64,000 nucleotides of DNA from Comamonas testosteroni (GTDB lineage: Bacteria; Pseudomonadota; Gammaproteobacteria; Burkholderiales; Burkholderiaceae_C). Made by a program: the position numbers and the translations under genes. Within the stretch, counting starts at the first letter, position 1; each line of letters opens with the position of its first letter. Shown one piece after another: positions 8,466 to 18,238 of the stretch. The stretch lies in NCBI GenBank assembly GCA_008727115.1, contig CP044131.1:3844001-3908000 (forward strand), given 5' to 3'. Under the pieces are notes generated by a model. That model ran no database searches. It was not told the origin of the DNA and saw only the letters and a list, made by a program, of their open reading frames with translations.

Positions 8466-9847
8466 AGCCGCAGCACAATCCAGATCTGCCCTTGGTGCTG
8501 CAGCAGCAAGTTGCCGCCGAACCAGCCGAAAAAGCCCAAGATACTGGTAACGTCAACCACAGCGCCCAGTCGGTCGCAGCGTCCGGTCGTTGGCCGCACC
8601 AGTTCACCCGGCGCAACCTGGCACTGGGAGCTCTTGCCCTTCTGTGCATGCTAGGCCTGCTCTACCCCGTGGAAAACGTCGTCACTGCCATCGGCCAGGT
8701 CATTCCCTCCGATCGCGTGCAGACCGTCCAGCATCTGGAAGGGGGCATCGTCACGAGCGTGCATGTGCGCGAAGGACAGGTCGTCTCAAAAGGCCAGCCT
8801 CTGCTGGAAATCGATCTCGGCGGCGGCAGCCTCAACCTGGAGCAGCTCACTGCCCGACAGGCGACGGCACGTGCCATCAAAATACGTCTGAGCGCAGAAT
8901 CTCAGGGCCAGCCACTCAAGGCCAGCGACTTTCCCGCTGACCTAGATCAAGCGATTGTTCAGGCCGAACTAGGAGCGTTCGCTGCCCGTGCACTGGAACA
9001 CAAAGGCAGCCTAGCCTCAGCTCGCGCACTGCAGCACCAGTCACGCGGCGAAGTGGCGCAAGCCCAGGCTAAGGTTTCCGGCCTCGAAGCCAGCCTCCAG
9101 CTCTATCAGAAAGAAGCCAGTATCGCCAGCCAGCTCGTAGCCGAAGAGCTGATCGGCCAGCTTGAAGTCATCGACAAGCAAAAAGCGCTGGAGCAAGTCC
9201 GTACCGACCTCGCAACCACGCGCCAGACTTTGGTCAGCAGTCAGGCCAAAGTAGCCCAGGCCGAGGCCAAGTTGCTCGAAACCCAGGGTGCCTTCCGCCG
9301 CCGCGCCTCCGAGGAGCTGGCCCAGACCGAGCGCGAACTGCTCAGCCTCTCCGAAGACCTGTCACGCGCGCAAAGCCAGCGTGCGCGTACGCAGGTCAGC
9401 GCCCCCACTGATGGCATCGTCAAAGGCCTTCGCAGCTCAGGCTCAGGCTGGGTCGTCAAACCCGGAGAGGCCATTCTTGAAATTGTCCCCAGCAAAGACG
9501 AAATCATCGTCGAAGCGCGCCTGAACCCTTCCGACCGTGGCTATGTCCACCCCGGCCAGGCCACTCAGGCAAAGATCACCGCTTACGACTTTCTGCGCTA
9601 CGGTTTTGTACCCGGCCAGATCATCCTTGTGGCGGCCGACGCCGACCGTGATCCCAACCAGCCTGACGCCCAGTCTTACTTTCGTATCCAAGCCAGTCTC
9701 GAGCAACCCTGGGTAGGTCGCACTGACAACCGCATCACCACGGGGATGCAGGCCGAACTTGACCTACTCCTCGGCCGCGAGCCCTTCATCTGGTACCTGC
9801 TGCGTCCCGTGCTGCGCATTCAGAGTGAAGCCTTCAGAGAGCCATGA
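8462..9847 (+). CDS. HlyD-family periplasmic adaptor of type I secretion
   Basis: 461 residues. A cytoplasmic N-terminus of about 40 residues is followed by one membrane segment (LALGALALLCMLGLLYPV). Next come a biotinyl-lipoyl-like half (VREGQVVSKGQPLLEID), a long alpha-hairpin rich in Ala/Gln/Glu, the second lipoyl half, and a beta-barrel ending near REPFIWYLLRPV. This is the standard layout of the membrane-fusion subunit that bridges the inner-membrane ABC exporter and TolC. The start overlaps the exporter stop and the stop overlaps the TolC start, both as ATGA, so the three are translationally coupled. Confidence 0.92.
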   Translation: MKPQHNPDLPLVLQQQVAAEPAEKAQDTGNVNHSAQSVAASGRWPHQFTRRNLALGALALLCMLGLLYPVENVVTAIGQVIPSDRVQTVQHLEGGIVTSVHVREGQVVSKGQPLLEIDLGGGSLNLEQLTARQATARAIKIRLSAESQGQPLKASDFPADLDQAIVQAELGAFAARALEHKGSLASARALQHQSRGEVAQAQAKVSGLEASLQLYQKEASIASQLVAEELIGQLEVIDKQKALEQVRTDLATTRQTLVSSQAKVAQAEAKLLETQGAFRRRASEELAQTERELLSLSEDLSRAQSQRARTQVSAPTDGIVKGLRSSGSGWVVKPGEAILEIVPSKDEIIVEARLNPSDRGYVHPGQATQAKITAYDFLRYGFVPGQIILVAADADRDPNQPDAQSYFRIQASLEQPWVGRTDNRITTGMQAELDLLLGREPFIWYLLRPVLRIQSEAFREP

Positions 9848-11571
9848 CGATGACGCACGCCATCTCTTCTCTCGCCGTCTGCCAACGCCCACTCTGCAGC
9901 GCTTTGTGTGCATGGTTGCCCAAGCTGACCGCAGCAGTACTGCTGCAGGTAGTCTGTCCTGTCTCGGCAGACACAGACAAGCTCTACGAGCATCCCCTCA
10001 AGCTGGCGATGAGCCTATCGCCGACCACGCAGGCCAATGAAAGCATGCAGACCCGCTTGCTGGACGCGCTAGAAGCCATGCTTGGCGAGCACCCGGACGT
10101 ACTCAGAGCCCGCGCTGCTCTTGACTCCGCAGGTCACGACATCAGCTCGGCACGCGGTGCGCGCTGGCCCAGCTTCAAGGTGGGCACCTCCAGCGGCAAC
10201 GCCGAATTGCGCAACGGTCGTGCAAACTACAACACCGTCAACGCCGAAGTGCGCATGAGCCTGCTCGACGGCGGTGCCATTGGTGCAGGCATACGCTCCG
10301 CCGAATCACAGGAAGCCGCCCAGACCAGCGTCCTCTTCGGCACCCGGCAAAACGTACTGCTCGAAGCGCTCACCGCCATGCAGGAGCTCAGCCGGCTTGA
10401 AGCCAAGTCAAGCGTCGCTGCCGAATCGGCGCGCCTCATCGGCCAGCTCGCCCGCATCGAAGAGCGTCGCGCCGAACTCGGGGCCGTGGGCCGTAACGAC
10501 TTGCGCCAGGCCGCCTCGCGTCAGGCCGGTGCGCTTGCCCAGCAATACGCCCTGGACTCCCAGCGCATGGATGCGCTCGCCCGCTTCACCCGCTACTTTC
10601 GCTTCACCCCTACCCAAGGTTCACTGCCTCTGCTACAAGTGCCCGTGCAATGGCTGACAACCAGTGAGAGCGCAGCCATTCAGGCCTCCGAAGCCAACAG
10701 TCCCGAGCTGCAGGAAGTGGCCCAGCAAATCGCCAAGGCCGAGGCAGAAATTGAGCGCAGCAAGGCCCAGCGCTTTCCCACACTGGCTGCCGTCGTCACC
10801 CACACCCGCGACCCCAAAGGCGTGCTCTACGCTGACGGCACACGCTATGGGCTTGAGCTCAACTGGAACTTCGGCAACGGTTTCGAGATGCGCGACCGTA
10901 TTCTCAAAGCCATCAACGAGCTGCAAAGCCAGCAGGCCCAGCAAGAATCCGTGCGCCAGCAAATTCAGGAAACCGCCTCTGCCGCCTGGGGCCGTACCCA
11001 GGCCGGATTGCTGCGGGAGAAACAGCTAGGCGACGCCGTGCGCGAAGCACGCTCGGCCTTTGAAGGCCGCAAGCGCCTGCTCGAAGTCGGCCGTGGCAGC
11101 CTGGCCCAGGTGCTGGATGCCCAGTTGGACATGCAGCGTCTCATGCTCGACGAGGCCGATGCCATTCACGACCAGCGCATTAACGAATTGCGCCTGTCCC
11201 GCATTACCGGCCAGTTGCTGCCCGAGCAGCGCCCCGAGCGCTGGCTGGCCCAGTTGTTTGCGCCGCAAGGCTCTGCCTCCCAGCATCAGCCATCGCAGCC
11301 CATGCCAGATGGTCTGCCCGCTGCCCCACAGATTCCGGGTGAGCGCCCCGCTCCCCGCACCGCTTTCGCGCTGGCTCAGGCCCGCTCGACACAGTTCATG
11401 AGCGCCCGCCCGAATGCCAGTGCAAGTGCAAGTGCGAACGCCTTGGCCACAACCCAAGCTCATTGGCAACTGCGCATGGAAAGGCACCTTGAAGCCCCCG
11501 CAAACCCTGCCCCGTCACCCAGACGGCCCAGTGGTAGCGCGCCGGCCTTCCATTTCACTGGTTGCAGGTGA
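9844..11571 (+). CDS. TolC-family outer-membrane channel of type I secretion
   Basis: 575 residues with an N-terminal signal (hydrophobic stretch ending near VCPVSA) and two outer-membrane efflux repeats. The second repeat carries the usual GRGSLAQVLDAQLDMQR helix, in which the tolC-like family sets the coiled barrel. About 110 extra residues rich in Pro, Ala and Ser follow the channel domain, an unusual tail. The start could also be the second ATG at 9850. It is the last gene of the secretion trio and lies 57 bases upstream of the pilin gene. Confidence 0.9.
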   Translation: MTMTHAISSLAVCQRPLCSALCAWLPKLTAAVLLQVVCPVSADTDKLYEHPLKLAMSLSPTTQANESMQTRLLDALEAMLGEHPDVLRARAALDSAGHDISSARGARWPSFKVGTSSGNAELRNGRANYNTVNAEVRMSLLDGGAIGAGIRSAESQEAAQTSVLFGTRQNVLLEALTAMQELSRLEAKSSVAAESARLIGQLARIEERRAELGAVGRNDLRQAASRQAGALAQQYALDSQRMDALARFTRYFRFTPTQGSLPLLQVPVQWLTTSESAAIQASEANSPELQEVAQQIAKAEAEIERSKAQRFPTLAAVVTHTRDPKGVLYADGTRYGLELNWNFGNGFEMRDRILKAINELQSQQAQQESVRQQIQETASAAWGRTQAGLLREKQLGDAVREARSAFEGRKRLLEVGRGSLAQVLDAQLDMQRLMLDEADAIHDQRINELRLSRITGQLLPEQRPERWLAQLFAPQGSASQHQPSQPMPDGLPAAPQIPGERPAPRTAFALAQARSTQFMSARPNASASASANALATTQAHWQLRMERHLEAPANPAPSPRRPSGSAPAFHFTGCR

Positions 11572-11597
11572 TTGCCCACGCCTGCAACCGCTTTTCA
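11560..11597 (+). terminator. hairpin between the secretion operon and the pilus locus
   Basis: GGTTGCAGG and CCTGCAACC form a perfect 9-bp stem with a 12-base loop spanning the tolC-like stop codon, followed by GCTTTTC. The short T-run suggests partial termination, which would let some transcription reach flp. Confidence 0.5.
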
Positions 11598-11628
11598 CCA
11601 TGGGCTTTGTTAACCAATGGAGATGGCT

Positions 11629-11805
11629 ATGACCAATTTCATCAAAAACTTCTGGAACGACGAAGAAGGCGCGACTGCTATTGAGTACGGCCTGATTGCT
11701 GGCCTGATTGCGGTAGGCATCATTGGCGGCGCCACTCTTCTTGGAGAAGGATTGGATAAGCTTTTCTCAGACATCGCCACAAAGCTTGGCATCGCCGTTC
11801 CATGA
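11629..11805 (+). CDS. flp: Flp/Fap-type pilin subunit
   Basis: 58 residues starting at the third in-frame ATG, chosen because GGAG (11619-11622) sits six bases before it; the ATG at 11617 is also in frame. A short charged leader (MTNFIKNFWNDEEG) precedes the processing site G/ATAIEY, which fits the Tad rule of Gly followed by Glu-Tyr at +5/+6, and then a hydrophobic helix. It is the major subunit polymerised into the thin Flp pilus used for surface attachment. The first gene of the Tad locus; overlaps tadV by four bases. Confidence 0.93.
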   Translation: MTNFIKNFWNDEEGATAIEYGLIAGLIAVGIIGGATLLGEGLDKLFSDIATKLGIAVP

Positions 11806-12362
11806 TGGCTTGGCCTCCATTCCTTCCATGCTTGCTGCTGTGGCTCATCACCATCGCAGTCATGGATTTGCGCATGCGCAAGGTGCGCAACTGGATGGTG
11901 CTGCTGGGCCTGGCCACAGGCGCGGTAGCTCTGTTCAGCGGCGCCCAGCCCTTTCAGGTTTCGGCCTGGGGCGGGCTGGGCGGCATGGTGCTGGCTTTTG
12001 CCGCACTGCTGCCGTTCTATGCGATGCGCTGGATGGGGGCAGGGGATGTCAAATTTGCCGCCGTCGTGGGCCTGTGGTTCGGGCTGTCGCCCGATCTGCT
12101 GCTCATCTGGCTGGGCGGCAGCCTGCTGGCGGGCCTGCATGGCCTGCTGGTACTGGGCTGGCGGGGTTTGCGGCGCAGCGCCTGGGGCGGCTGGCTACAA
12201 ACCTGGCTGCCGGGGCGGCTGGCCATGGCCTTTGCCATGCCAGCGCAGCCCTCACCCATCACCGCCTCGGATGGCCGGCGCACCATACAGCGCAGCATTC
12301 CCTATGCGGGCTATATGGCCATCGTCGCCATCTGGGCAGTGATTCGCACCGGCCCCCAATAG
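11802..12362 (+). CDS. tadV: prepilin peptidase of the Tad system
   Basis: 186 residues, several membrane segments, and the two catalytic Asp motifs of A24 aspartic peptidases: D22 in MDLRMRKVRN and D82 in GAGD. The enzyme removes the leader from Flp and the TadE/TadF pseudopilins at the inner membrane. It is shorter than PilD because it lacks the methylase domain, as expected for TadV/CpaA. Its ATG overlaps the flp stop. Confidence 0.92.
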   Translation: MMAWPPFLPCLLLWLITIAVMDLRMRKVRNWMVLLGLATGAVALFSGAQPFQVSAWGGLGGMVLAFAALLPFYAMRWMGAGDVKFAAVVGLWFGLSPDLLLIWLGGSLLAGLHGLLVLGWRGLRRSAWGGWLQTWLPGRLAMAFAMPAQPSPITASDGRRTIQRSIPYAGYMAIVAIWAVIRTGPQ

Positions 12363-12472
12363 GCCGGCGGTTGACGCATCAATGCACACCGGACACGAGT
12401 CAGGTGCTTTGCCATCGCCACACAGCAGGCTGCATGTCCACATGCTCATAAGCCTGCATGAATGCGCGGTGA

Positions 12473-12488
12473 TGGCAAAGCTTCTGCC
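12473..12488 (+). promoter_or_regulatory. candidate sigma-54 (-24/-12) promoter for cpaB and downstream tad genes
   Basis: TGGCAAAGCTTCTGCC has the invariant GG (12474-12475) and GC (12486-12487) with exactly ten bases between them, close to the TGGCAC-N5-TTGC consensus. It lies 43 bases before the cpaB ATG in the only sizeable gap of the pilus locus. The same locus ends with a sigma-54 activator gene. Confidence 0.55.
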
Positions 12489-12530
12489 TTCAACGATTTT
12501 CAAAATAACGATTCAGGGGGAATACACGCC

Positions 12531-13613
12531 ATGAACCTCACCAAGATTCTTGCCGGGCTGCTTGTGGTCCTAGCCATAGGCTTGGCCATCATGGCCTGGG
12601 TCATAGGCCGCCAGCCCCAGCGCGCCGTGGCACCTGTCACTGCATCCAGCTCGACAGATTCCAGCTCTGAAACCAAGGCTGCTATTACCGCCACTGCTCC
12701 CCCCGCCCCCACCTACCCCACAGTGGTCGCTGCCAGAGCGGTTGCCGCCGGCCAGAAGCTGGAAGCCGAAGACCTCAAGCTGATCGAGCTGCCCACCGCC
12801 CTTGCCGACGGTATTCCCGCAGCCGAGGTTGCCGTGGGCCGCACCACGCTCACGGCTCTGGCAGTCGATGCACCGCTGCTGGAGCAAAACTTGGTCAACG
12901 GCCTGTCCCTGCAGCTGGAGCCCGGCCAGCGCGCCCTGTCCATTGCCGTCAAGGAGCCCATGGCCGCCGGCAACCATGTTCGTCCCGGTGATTTTGTCGA
13001 TGTGTACTTCACCATGGACGGCAGGCACGGCGCCGACAACTCCACAGTAGACACCCAAACCCGCCTGCTGCTGGCCCGCAGCCGTGTGCTGGCCTATGGC
13101 GCCATCAGCGTGGAAGACCCGCCCCCCACCATGGCCCAGCGCAAGAAAGCCCAGGCCGAAGAAGCGGCTGCCAACCAAAGCTCAGGCCAGCGCCGCAGCG
13201 GTGGCAGTGCTGATTCGGGCCGTACCCAGCAGCCAGCCAATACGGCCTTGCTGGCCGTGCCACTGGAAGATGTGGAGCGCCTGACACTGGCCGAAAAGTA
13301 TGGCCAGCTCACCTTGGCCCTGCGTCACCCCGACGATCTTTCCGTGCCCAATGCCGCCTTGTTCGCCGCCTTGCCAACGGCGCTGCGCCCCGTGGCCGGC
13401 CGCCTGCCCAAGGGCGAAACCCTGCAAGGCGTGGACCGCGCCTTTGCCGGCCTGCGCTTCAAGGATCTGGCCACCGGTGCCGACGCCAAGAATGCCCGCC
13501 ATAGCGAGCCACCGCCTAGCGCCTCGCGCCGCAGTGCCTCAGCCCCAAAGGCACCGCGCTCGCAAACGGTGCAAATCCATCAGGGCGCAGCCGTGCAAAC
13601 GGTGAACTACTGA
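12531..13613 (+). CDS. cpaB: Flp pilus assembly protein CpaB/RcpC
   Basis: 360 residues. One N-terminal membrane anchor (LAGLLVVLAIGLAIMAWVIG) precedes a low-complexity linker and an SAF-type domain (VVAARAVAAGQKLEAEDLK), followed by the RcpC/CpaB region. The family sits in the periplasm and helps gate or stabilise the secretin. The ATG at 12531 is preceded by AGGGGG; an in-frame GTG/ATG near 12462 lies inside the candidate promoter region and is less likely. The Ala/Ser/Gln-rich loop around residues 205-235 is poorly conserved in appearance. Confidence 0.9.
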   Translation: MNLTKILAGLLVVLAIGLAIMAWVIGRQPQRAVAPVTASSSTDSSSETKAAITATAPPAPTYPTVVAARAVAAGQKLEAEDLKLIELPTALADGIPAAEVAVGRTTLTALAVDAPLLEQNLVNGLSLQLEPGQRALSIAVKEPMAAGNHVRPGDFVDVYFTMDGRHGADNSTVDTQTRLLLARSRVLAYGAISVEDPPPTMAQRKKAQAEEAAANQSSGQRRSGGSADSGRTQQPANTALLAVPLEDVERLTLAEKYGQLTLALRHPDDLSVPNAALFAALPTALRPVAGRLPKGETLQGVDRAFAGLRFKDLATGADAKNARHSEPPPSASRRSASAPKAPRSQTVQIHQGAAVQTVNY

Positions 13614-13651
13614 GTGCAAAGTATTGACAGCACACCCGGAAAATTAATTTC

Positions 13652-13731
13652 ATAGCATTCAGCGCTTGATAATCAACGATTTCAATATCAAAACCATATG
13701 AAATCATTAGCTAACAAGCGCAAGCAGCTAT
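13652..13731. repeat. imperfect intergenic palindrome, ATAGC...AGCGCTTG family
   Basis: The 217-base AT-rich gap between cpaB and cpaC contains two inverted arms, each reading ATAGC, a few bases, GCGCTTG, then ATTTCA. Related palindromes occur at 42848, 49179, 53991 and 56363, always between genes. It looks like a small dispersed repeat rather than a promoter. Confidence 0.55.
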
Positions 13732-13830
13732 CTTTTTGATGAATTTTGAGGCATCAGGCATTTTTCGATCCAAGAGCTTGCGTCTGGAAGGTTCACACCA
13801 CCAGCAAAGCCAAGGAGGGAGAGAAAGAAC

Positions 13831-15312
13831 ATGACCAGCACTACTTTTATCGCGCACGGTTTCACATACATGGCTTCACGCGGCGCACCGAAGACCGGGC
13901 AAGCGCACACGCAGTCTCCCGCGCAGCGAGCCTGCCTGGCCCTGCTGGGCGGCGCTGCACTCTGGAGCCTGGCCCTGCCCGCCGTGGCACAGCCCGGCGC
14001 CATGCCCGCCGCCGCACCTGAAGGCTCTGCGGAGCTTTCCGCTCCCGCTCTTCAGCTGACTTTGGGACACCAGCATATGCTGCAGCCGGCCACCGCCCCG
14101 GCACGCATTGCCGTGGGCGACCCCAATGTGCTTGATGTCAAGCTGCTGCGCCCGACCTCGGGTCAGGCCTTTGCCTCACCCGAGCTGCTGCTCACCCCCA
14201 AGGCCCCTGGCAGCACCACGCTATCTGTATGGCCCGCCAAGGGCCAGCCGCAAAGCTGGCAGATTCAGGTCCGTGGCCCCAGCCTGCGGCTGGAAAAGCG
14301 CCTGAGCTCGGTGCCCGACCATGCCCATGCTCTGACGGAGCTTCGCCTGAACGCCCCTGACAAGGCGGCACTCCTCGACCGCTCGCAAGTGGCCGTACGC
14401 AGCAATACGGTGCAGGTCGATGTGCAGGTGGTGGAGTTCAAGAAAACTGCGCTCAAGCGCGCGGGCATCAACCTGGTCAGCGGCGGCCCCAACGGCCATG
14501 GCTTCAGCTTTGGCATGTATACGCCGGGCAGCAGTACCAGTTCTGGCAACTCTGGCGGCGGCTCCGGCAGCGGTGATTCATCGGGAGGCTCTTCCGGTGG
14601 CTCCACCGCCCTGTCCAGCGCCATGAATCTGGTTCTGGGCTTTGGCCGCGCTTTTGGCGGCAATGGCCTGAGCGCTCAGCTGGGCTTTCTGGAAGGCAAT
14701 GGTCTGGCCCGCGTACTGGCCAAGCCCACGCTGGTGGCACACACGGGCCAGAGCGCCAGCTTTTTGGCTGGAGGCGAGATTCCCATTCCCGTGCCCAGCA
14801 GCTCCAGCAACAACATCTCCATCAAATACAAGGAGTTCGGTGTCAAGCTGCAGCTGACCCCCACCATCTTGTCGGACGAGCGCATTGCCCTGAAGATCGC
14901 GCCCGAAGCCAGCGACCTGGACTACACCAGCGGCGTCACCATCTCCGGCATCTCCGTGCCCGCCGTGGTCACGCGCCGTGCCGACACCATGGTGGAGCTG
15001 GCCGATGGCGAAAGCTTTGTCATCGGCGGCCTGGTCAGCCGCGCAACGTCCTCCAGCGTCAACAAGGTTCCCGTGCTGGGTGATTTGCCCATTCTGGGTT
15101 CGTTTTTCAAGAACCTGAATTACTCGCAGGATGAAAAAGAGCTGGTCATCATCGTCACTCCGCGGCTAGTGCAGCCACTACCAGCAAATACTGATCTGGA
15201 GGCCCTGCTGCCCGGCGGCCGCTCCGAGCAACGCGATGCAGGCAGTGTCTGGGGCCCGTATCTGGCGGGTCCTCTTCATCGAGGTGCTGCCCTACCCGGC
15301 TTCTCCTATTGA
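13831..15312 (+). CDS. cpaC: Tad secretin CpaC/RcpA, outer-membrane pore
   Basis: 493 residues. After a signal region the protein has a pilus-secretin N-domain (ARIAVGDPNVLDVKLL), a BON-like stretch, and a C-terminal secretin domain including GLARVLAKPTLVAHTG, GGEIPIPVP, KEFGVKLQLTP and VPVLGDLPILGSFF. A Gly/Ser-rich insert occurs around residues 232-255. It forms the ring through which the Flp pilus crosses the outer membrane. AAGGAGG lies upstream of ATG 13831; ATG 13870 is an alternative. Confidence 0.92.
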   Translation: MTSTTFIAHGFTYMASRGAPKTGQAHTQSPAQRACLALLGGAALWSLALPAVAQPGAMPAAAPEGSAELSAPALQLTLGHQHMLQPATAPARIAVGDPNVLDVKLLRPTSGQAFASPELLLTPKAPGSTTLSVWPAKGQPQSWQIQVRGPSLRLEKRLSSVPDHAHALTELRLNAPDKAALLDRSQVAVRSNTVQVDVQVVEFKKTALKRAGINLVSGGPNGHGFSFGMYTPGSSTSSGNSGGGSGSGDSSGGSSGGSTALSSAMNLVLGFGRAFGGNGLSAQLGFLEGNGLARVLAKPTLVAHTGQSASFLAGGEIPIPVPSSSSNNISIKYKEFGVKLQLTPTILSDERIALKIAPEASDLDYTSGVTISGISVPAVVTRRADTMVELADGESFVIGGLVSRATSSSVNKVPVLGDLPILGSFFKNLNYSQDEKELVIIVTPRLVQPLPANTDLEALLPGGRSEQRDAGSVWGPYLAGPLHRGAALPGFSY

Positions 15313-15336
15313 GTCGTGTACAGACAAAAGCTGCCC

Positions 15337-16908
15337 ATGATCACTCCGCCTCCCAATCCTGACTCGCCTTTGCACACGCCCCCCGGCGCTGCGGCCAGCC
15401 GCGGCATGGCTGGCCCGGATGTGTCCGATCTGCCTTCGCTGACAACGCCCGCCACGCTGGAGGCGTTGCTGTCATTGCCTCCAACGGGTTCAGTAAATGC
15501 GGCACCAGACAGTCGTGCCCAAGCATTCGCTCTACAGCCATCCAGCAGCATGGTGCACATTACTGCCACACCTGCTGTGCAGGAGCAAAGTGAGCCGAGA
15601 GCTCCGGCTACTCCACCTCTTCCCTCTGAATTGTCCACCGGTCTGATGCAGCTGGCCGACGGGCTGGCCTCTTTGCTCTTCATCCATGCAGGCTCGCAAG
15701 AAAGCACTCTGGCGCAGACATGGCTGCAGCGCATGCTCGGCAACAGCTCTCTGCACGTGGCCCGCTTTCAGGATCGACCAGCCGAGCAAGCACAGCAGCT
15801 CTTGCCCCATGTGGTGCTGGTCGATTTCGAACCCGGGGCCATCGAGATAGCAACCCAATTGGTGGCCCAGTTGCGCACTGCCTCACCGCATCTACCCCTG
15901 ATTGCAGTAGGCCGCACTAAGCATCCACAATGCATGCTGGCCGCTTTGCGCGCGGGTGTGCAGGATTTTCTTGATGTGGACGGCTCAATGCTGGCCGCCC
16001 AGCAGATCATGCAGGATATTCTGCGGCGTAGCCCCTCCATGCCAAGCAGCGGCCCCAGTGCTCCGCTGACCGCCATTCTTTCGGCTCGTGGCGGGCTTGG
16101 CTGCAGCCTGCTGGCATCCCATTTGGCATGGTACCTGCAGCAGCATCTGCGCACTGCAGCACATGCCGATAGTGGAGATCTAGATGCTCTGCTCATAGAC
16201 CTAGGCCATCCCAGCGGCGACTGCTCTTTGTACCTGAACACAGCTGGCGAATTCGACTTTCTCGAGGCCGTGAAGAATCTGCGCCGTTTTGACCGACGCC
16301 TGGCCTCATCAGGTTTGTCCAGCCATGAAAGCGGGCTGCGCCTGCTGCCCCTGCCGCGCCAGTCCGCGCTTCTGCGCGATGTTTCTTATGCCAACACCGA
16401 TGCGCTGCTGCAGCGCCTGCGTCAGTATTTCCGCCATGTGGTGGCCGATCTGGGCGCGGTATCTCAGACACAATTGGCCATGCGCGTGGTGCATCGCTCC
16501 AGCCACATCTGGGTGCTATGCGATCAAAGTGTGGCCAGCGTAGTCTCCACTACCGAGTTGCTGCAGCGTCTGAAAGAGCTGCAAATAGAGCGCGAGCGCC
16601 TACAACTCATCGTCTGCCGCTACGACAAACAGCTGGAGCTGGATGCATCGCAAATTGCACGTCAGCTGGGCCTGCCCTTGCTGGCAACGATTCCCGAGCG
16701 GCGCCAGGAGTTGGCGCTGGCCGTCAATCAGGGCCGACTGCTCAGCCCTCAGCTGCGGCGTGACCCTTATGTGCAGGCCGTACAGAAGCTGACTGCCCAC
16801 CTGCTCTCTGCCCACCATCCGCAAGCATCCGTCCACGGTGGGCAGACCACCGGCACCCCGTCCGCCGGCCTGCTGTCCTCCATCATCCAACGCCTCAGAA
16901 GAAGCTGA
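15337..16908 (+). CDS. tadZ: TadZ/CpaE-like pilus localisation ATPase
   Basis: About 523 residues from ATG 15337; an in-frame GTG at 15316 is also possible. The N-terminal 120 residues are low-complexity. An atypical receiver-like domain follows (VVLVDFEPGAIEIA, LRAGVQDFLDV), then a MinD/ParA-like ATPase domain. Its P-loop is deviant: ARGGLGCSLL lacks both lysines of the classic KGGVGKT, as is common in TadZ/CpaE. These proteins place the Tad machine at its cellular site, often a pole. It is followed by tadA after seven bases. Confidence 0.85.
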   Translation: MITPPPNPDSPLHTPPGAAASRGMAGPDVSDLPSLTTPATLEALLSLPPTGSVNAAPDSRAQAFALQPSSSMVHITATPAVQEQSEPRAPATPPLPSELSTGLMQLADGLASLLFIHAGSQESTLAQTWLQRMLGNSSLHVARFQDRPAEQAQQLLPHVVLVDFEPGAIEIATQLVAQLRTASPHLPLIAVGRTKHPQCMLAALRAGVQDFLDVDGSMLAAQQIMQDILRRSPSMPSSGPSAPLTAILSARGGLGCSLLASHLAWYLQQHLRTAAHADSGDLDALLIDLGHPSGDCSLYLNTAGEFDFLEAVKNLRRFDRRLASSGLSSHESGLRLLPLPRQSALLRDVSYANTDALLQRLRQYFRHVVADLGAVSQTQLAMRVVHRSSHIWVLCDQSVASVVSTTELLQRLKELQIERERLQLIVCRYDKQLELDASQIARQLGLPLLATIPERRQELALAVNQGRLLSPQLRRDPYVQAVQKLTAHLLSAHHPQASVHGGQTTGTPSAGLLSSIIQRLRRS

Positions 16909-16915
16909 ACGCACC

Positions 16916-18234
<1,319 letters not shown>

Positions 18235-18238
<4 letters not shown>

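Noticed and set aside
11530..11600. Sigma-54 promoter for flp (GG...GC pairs near the end of the TolC-like gene)
   Set aside because: The only pair with ten-base spacing (TGGTAGCGCGCCGGCC) lacks the TTGC half, and the others have wrong spacing.
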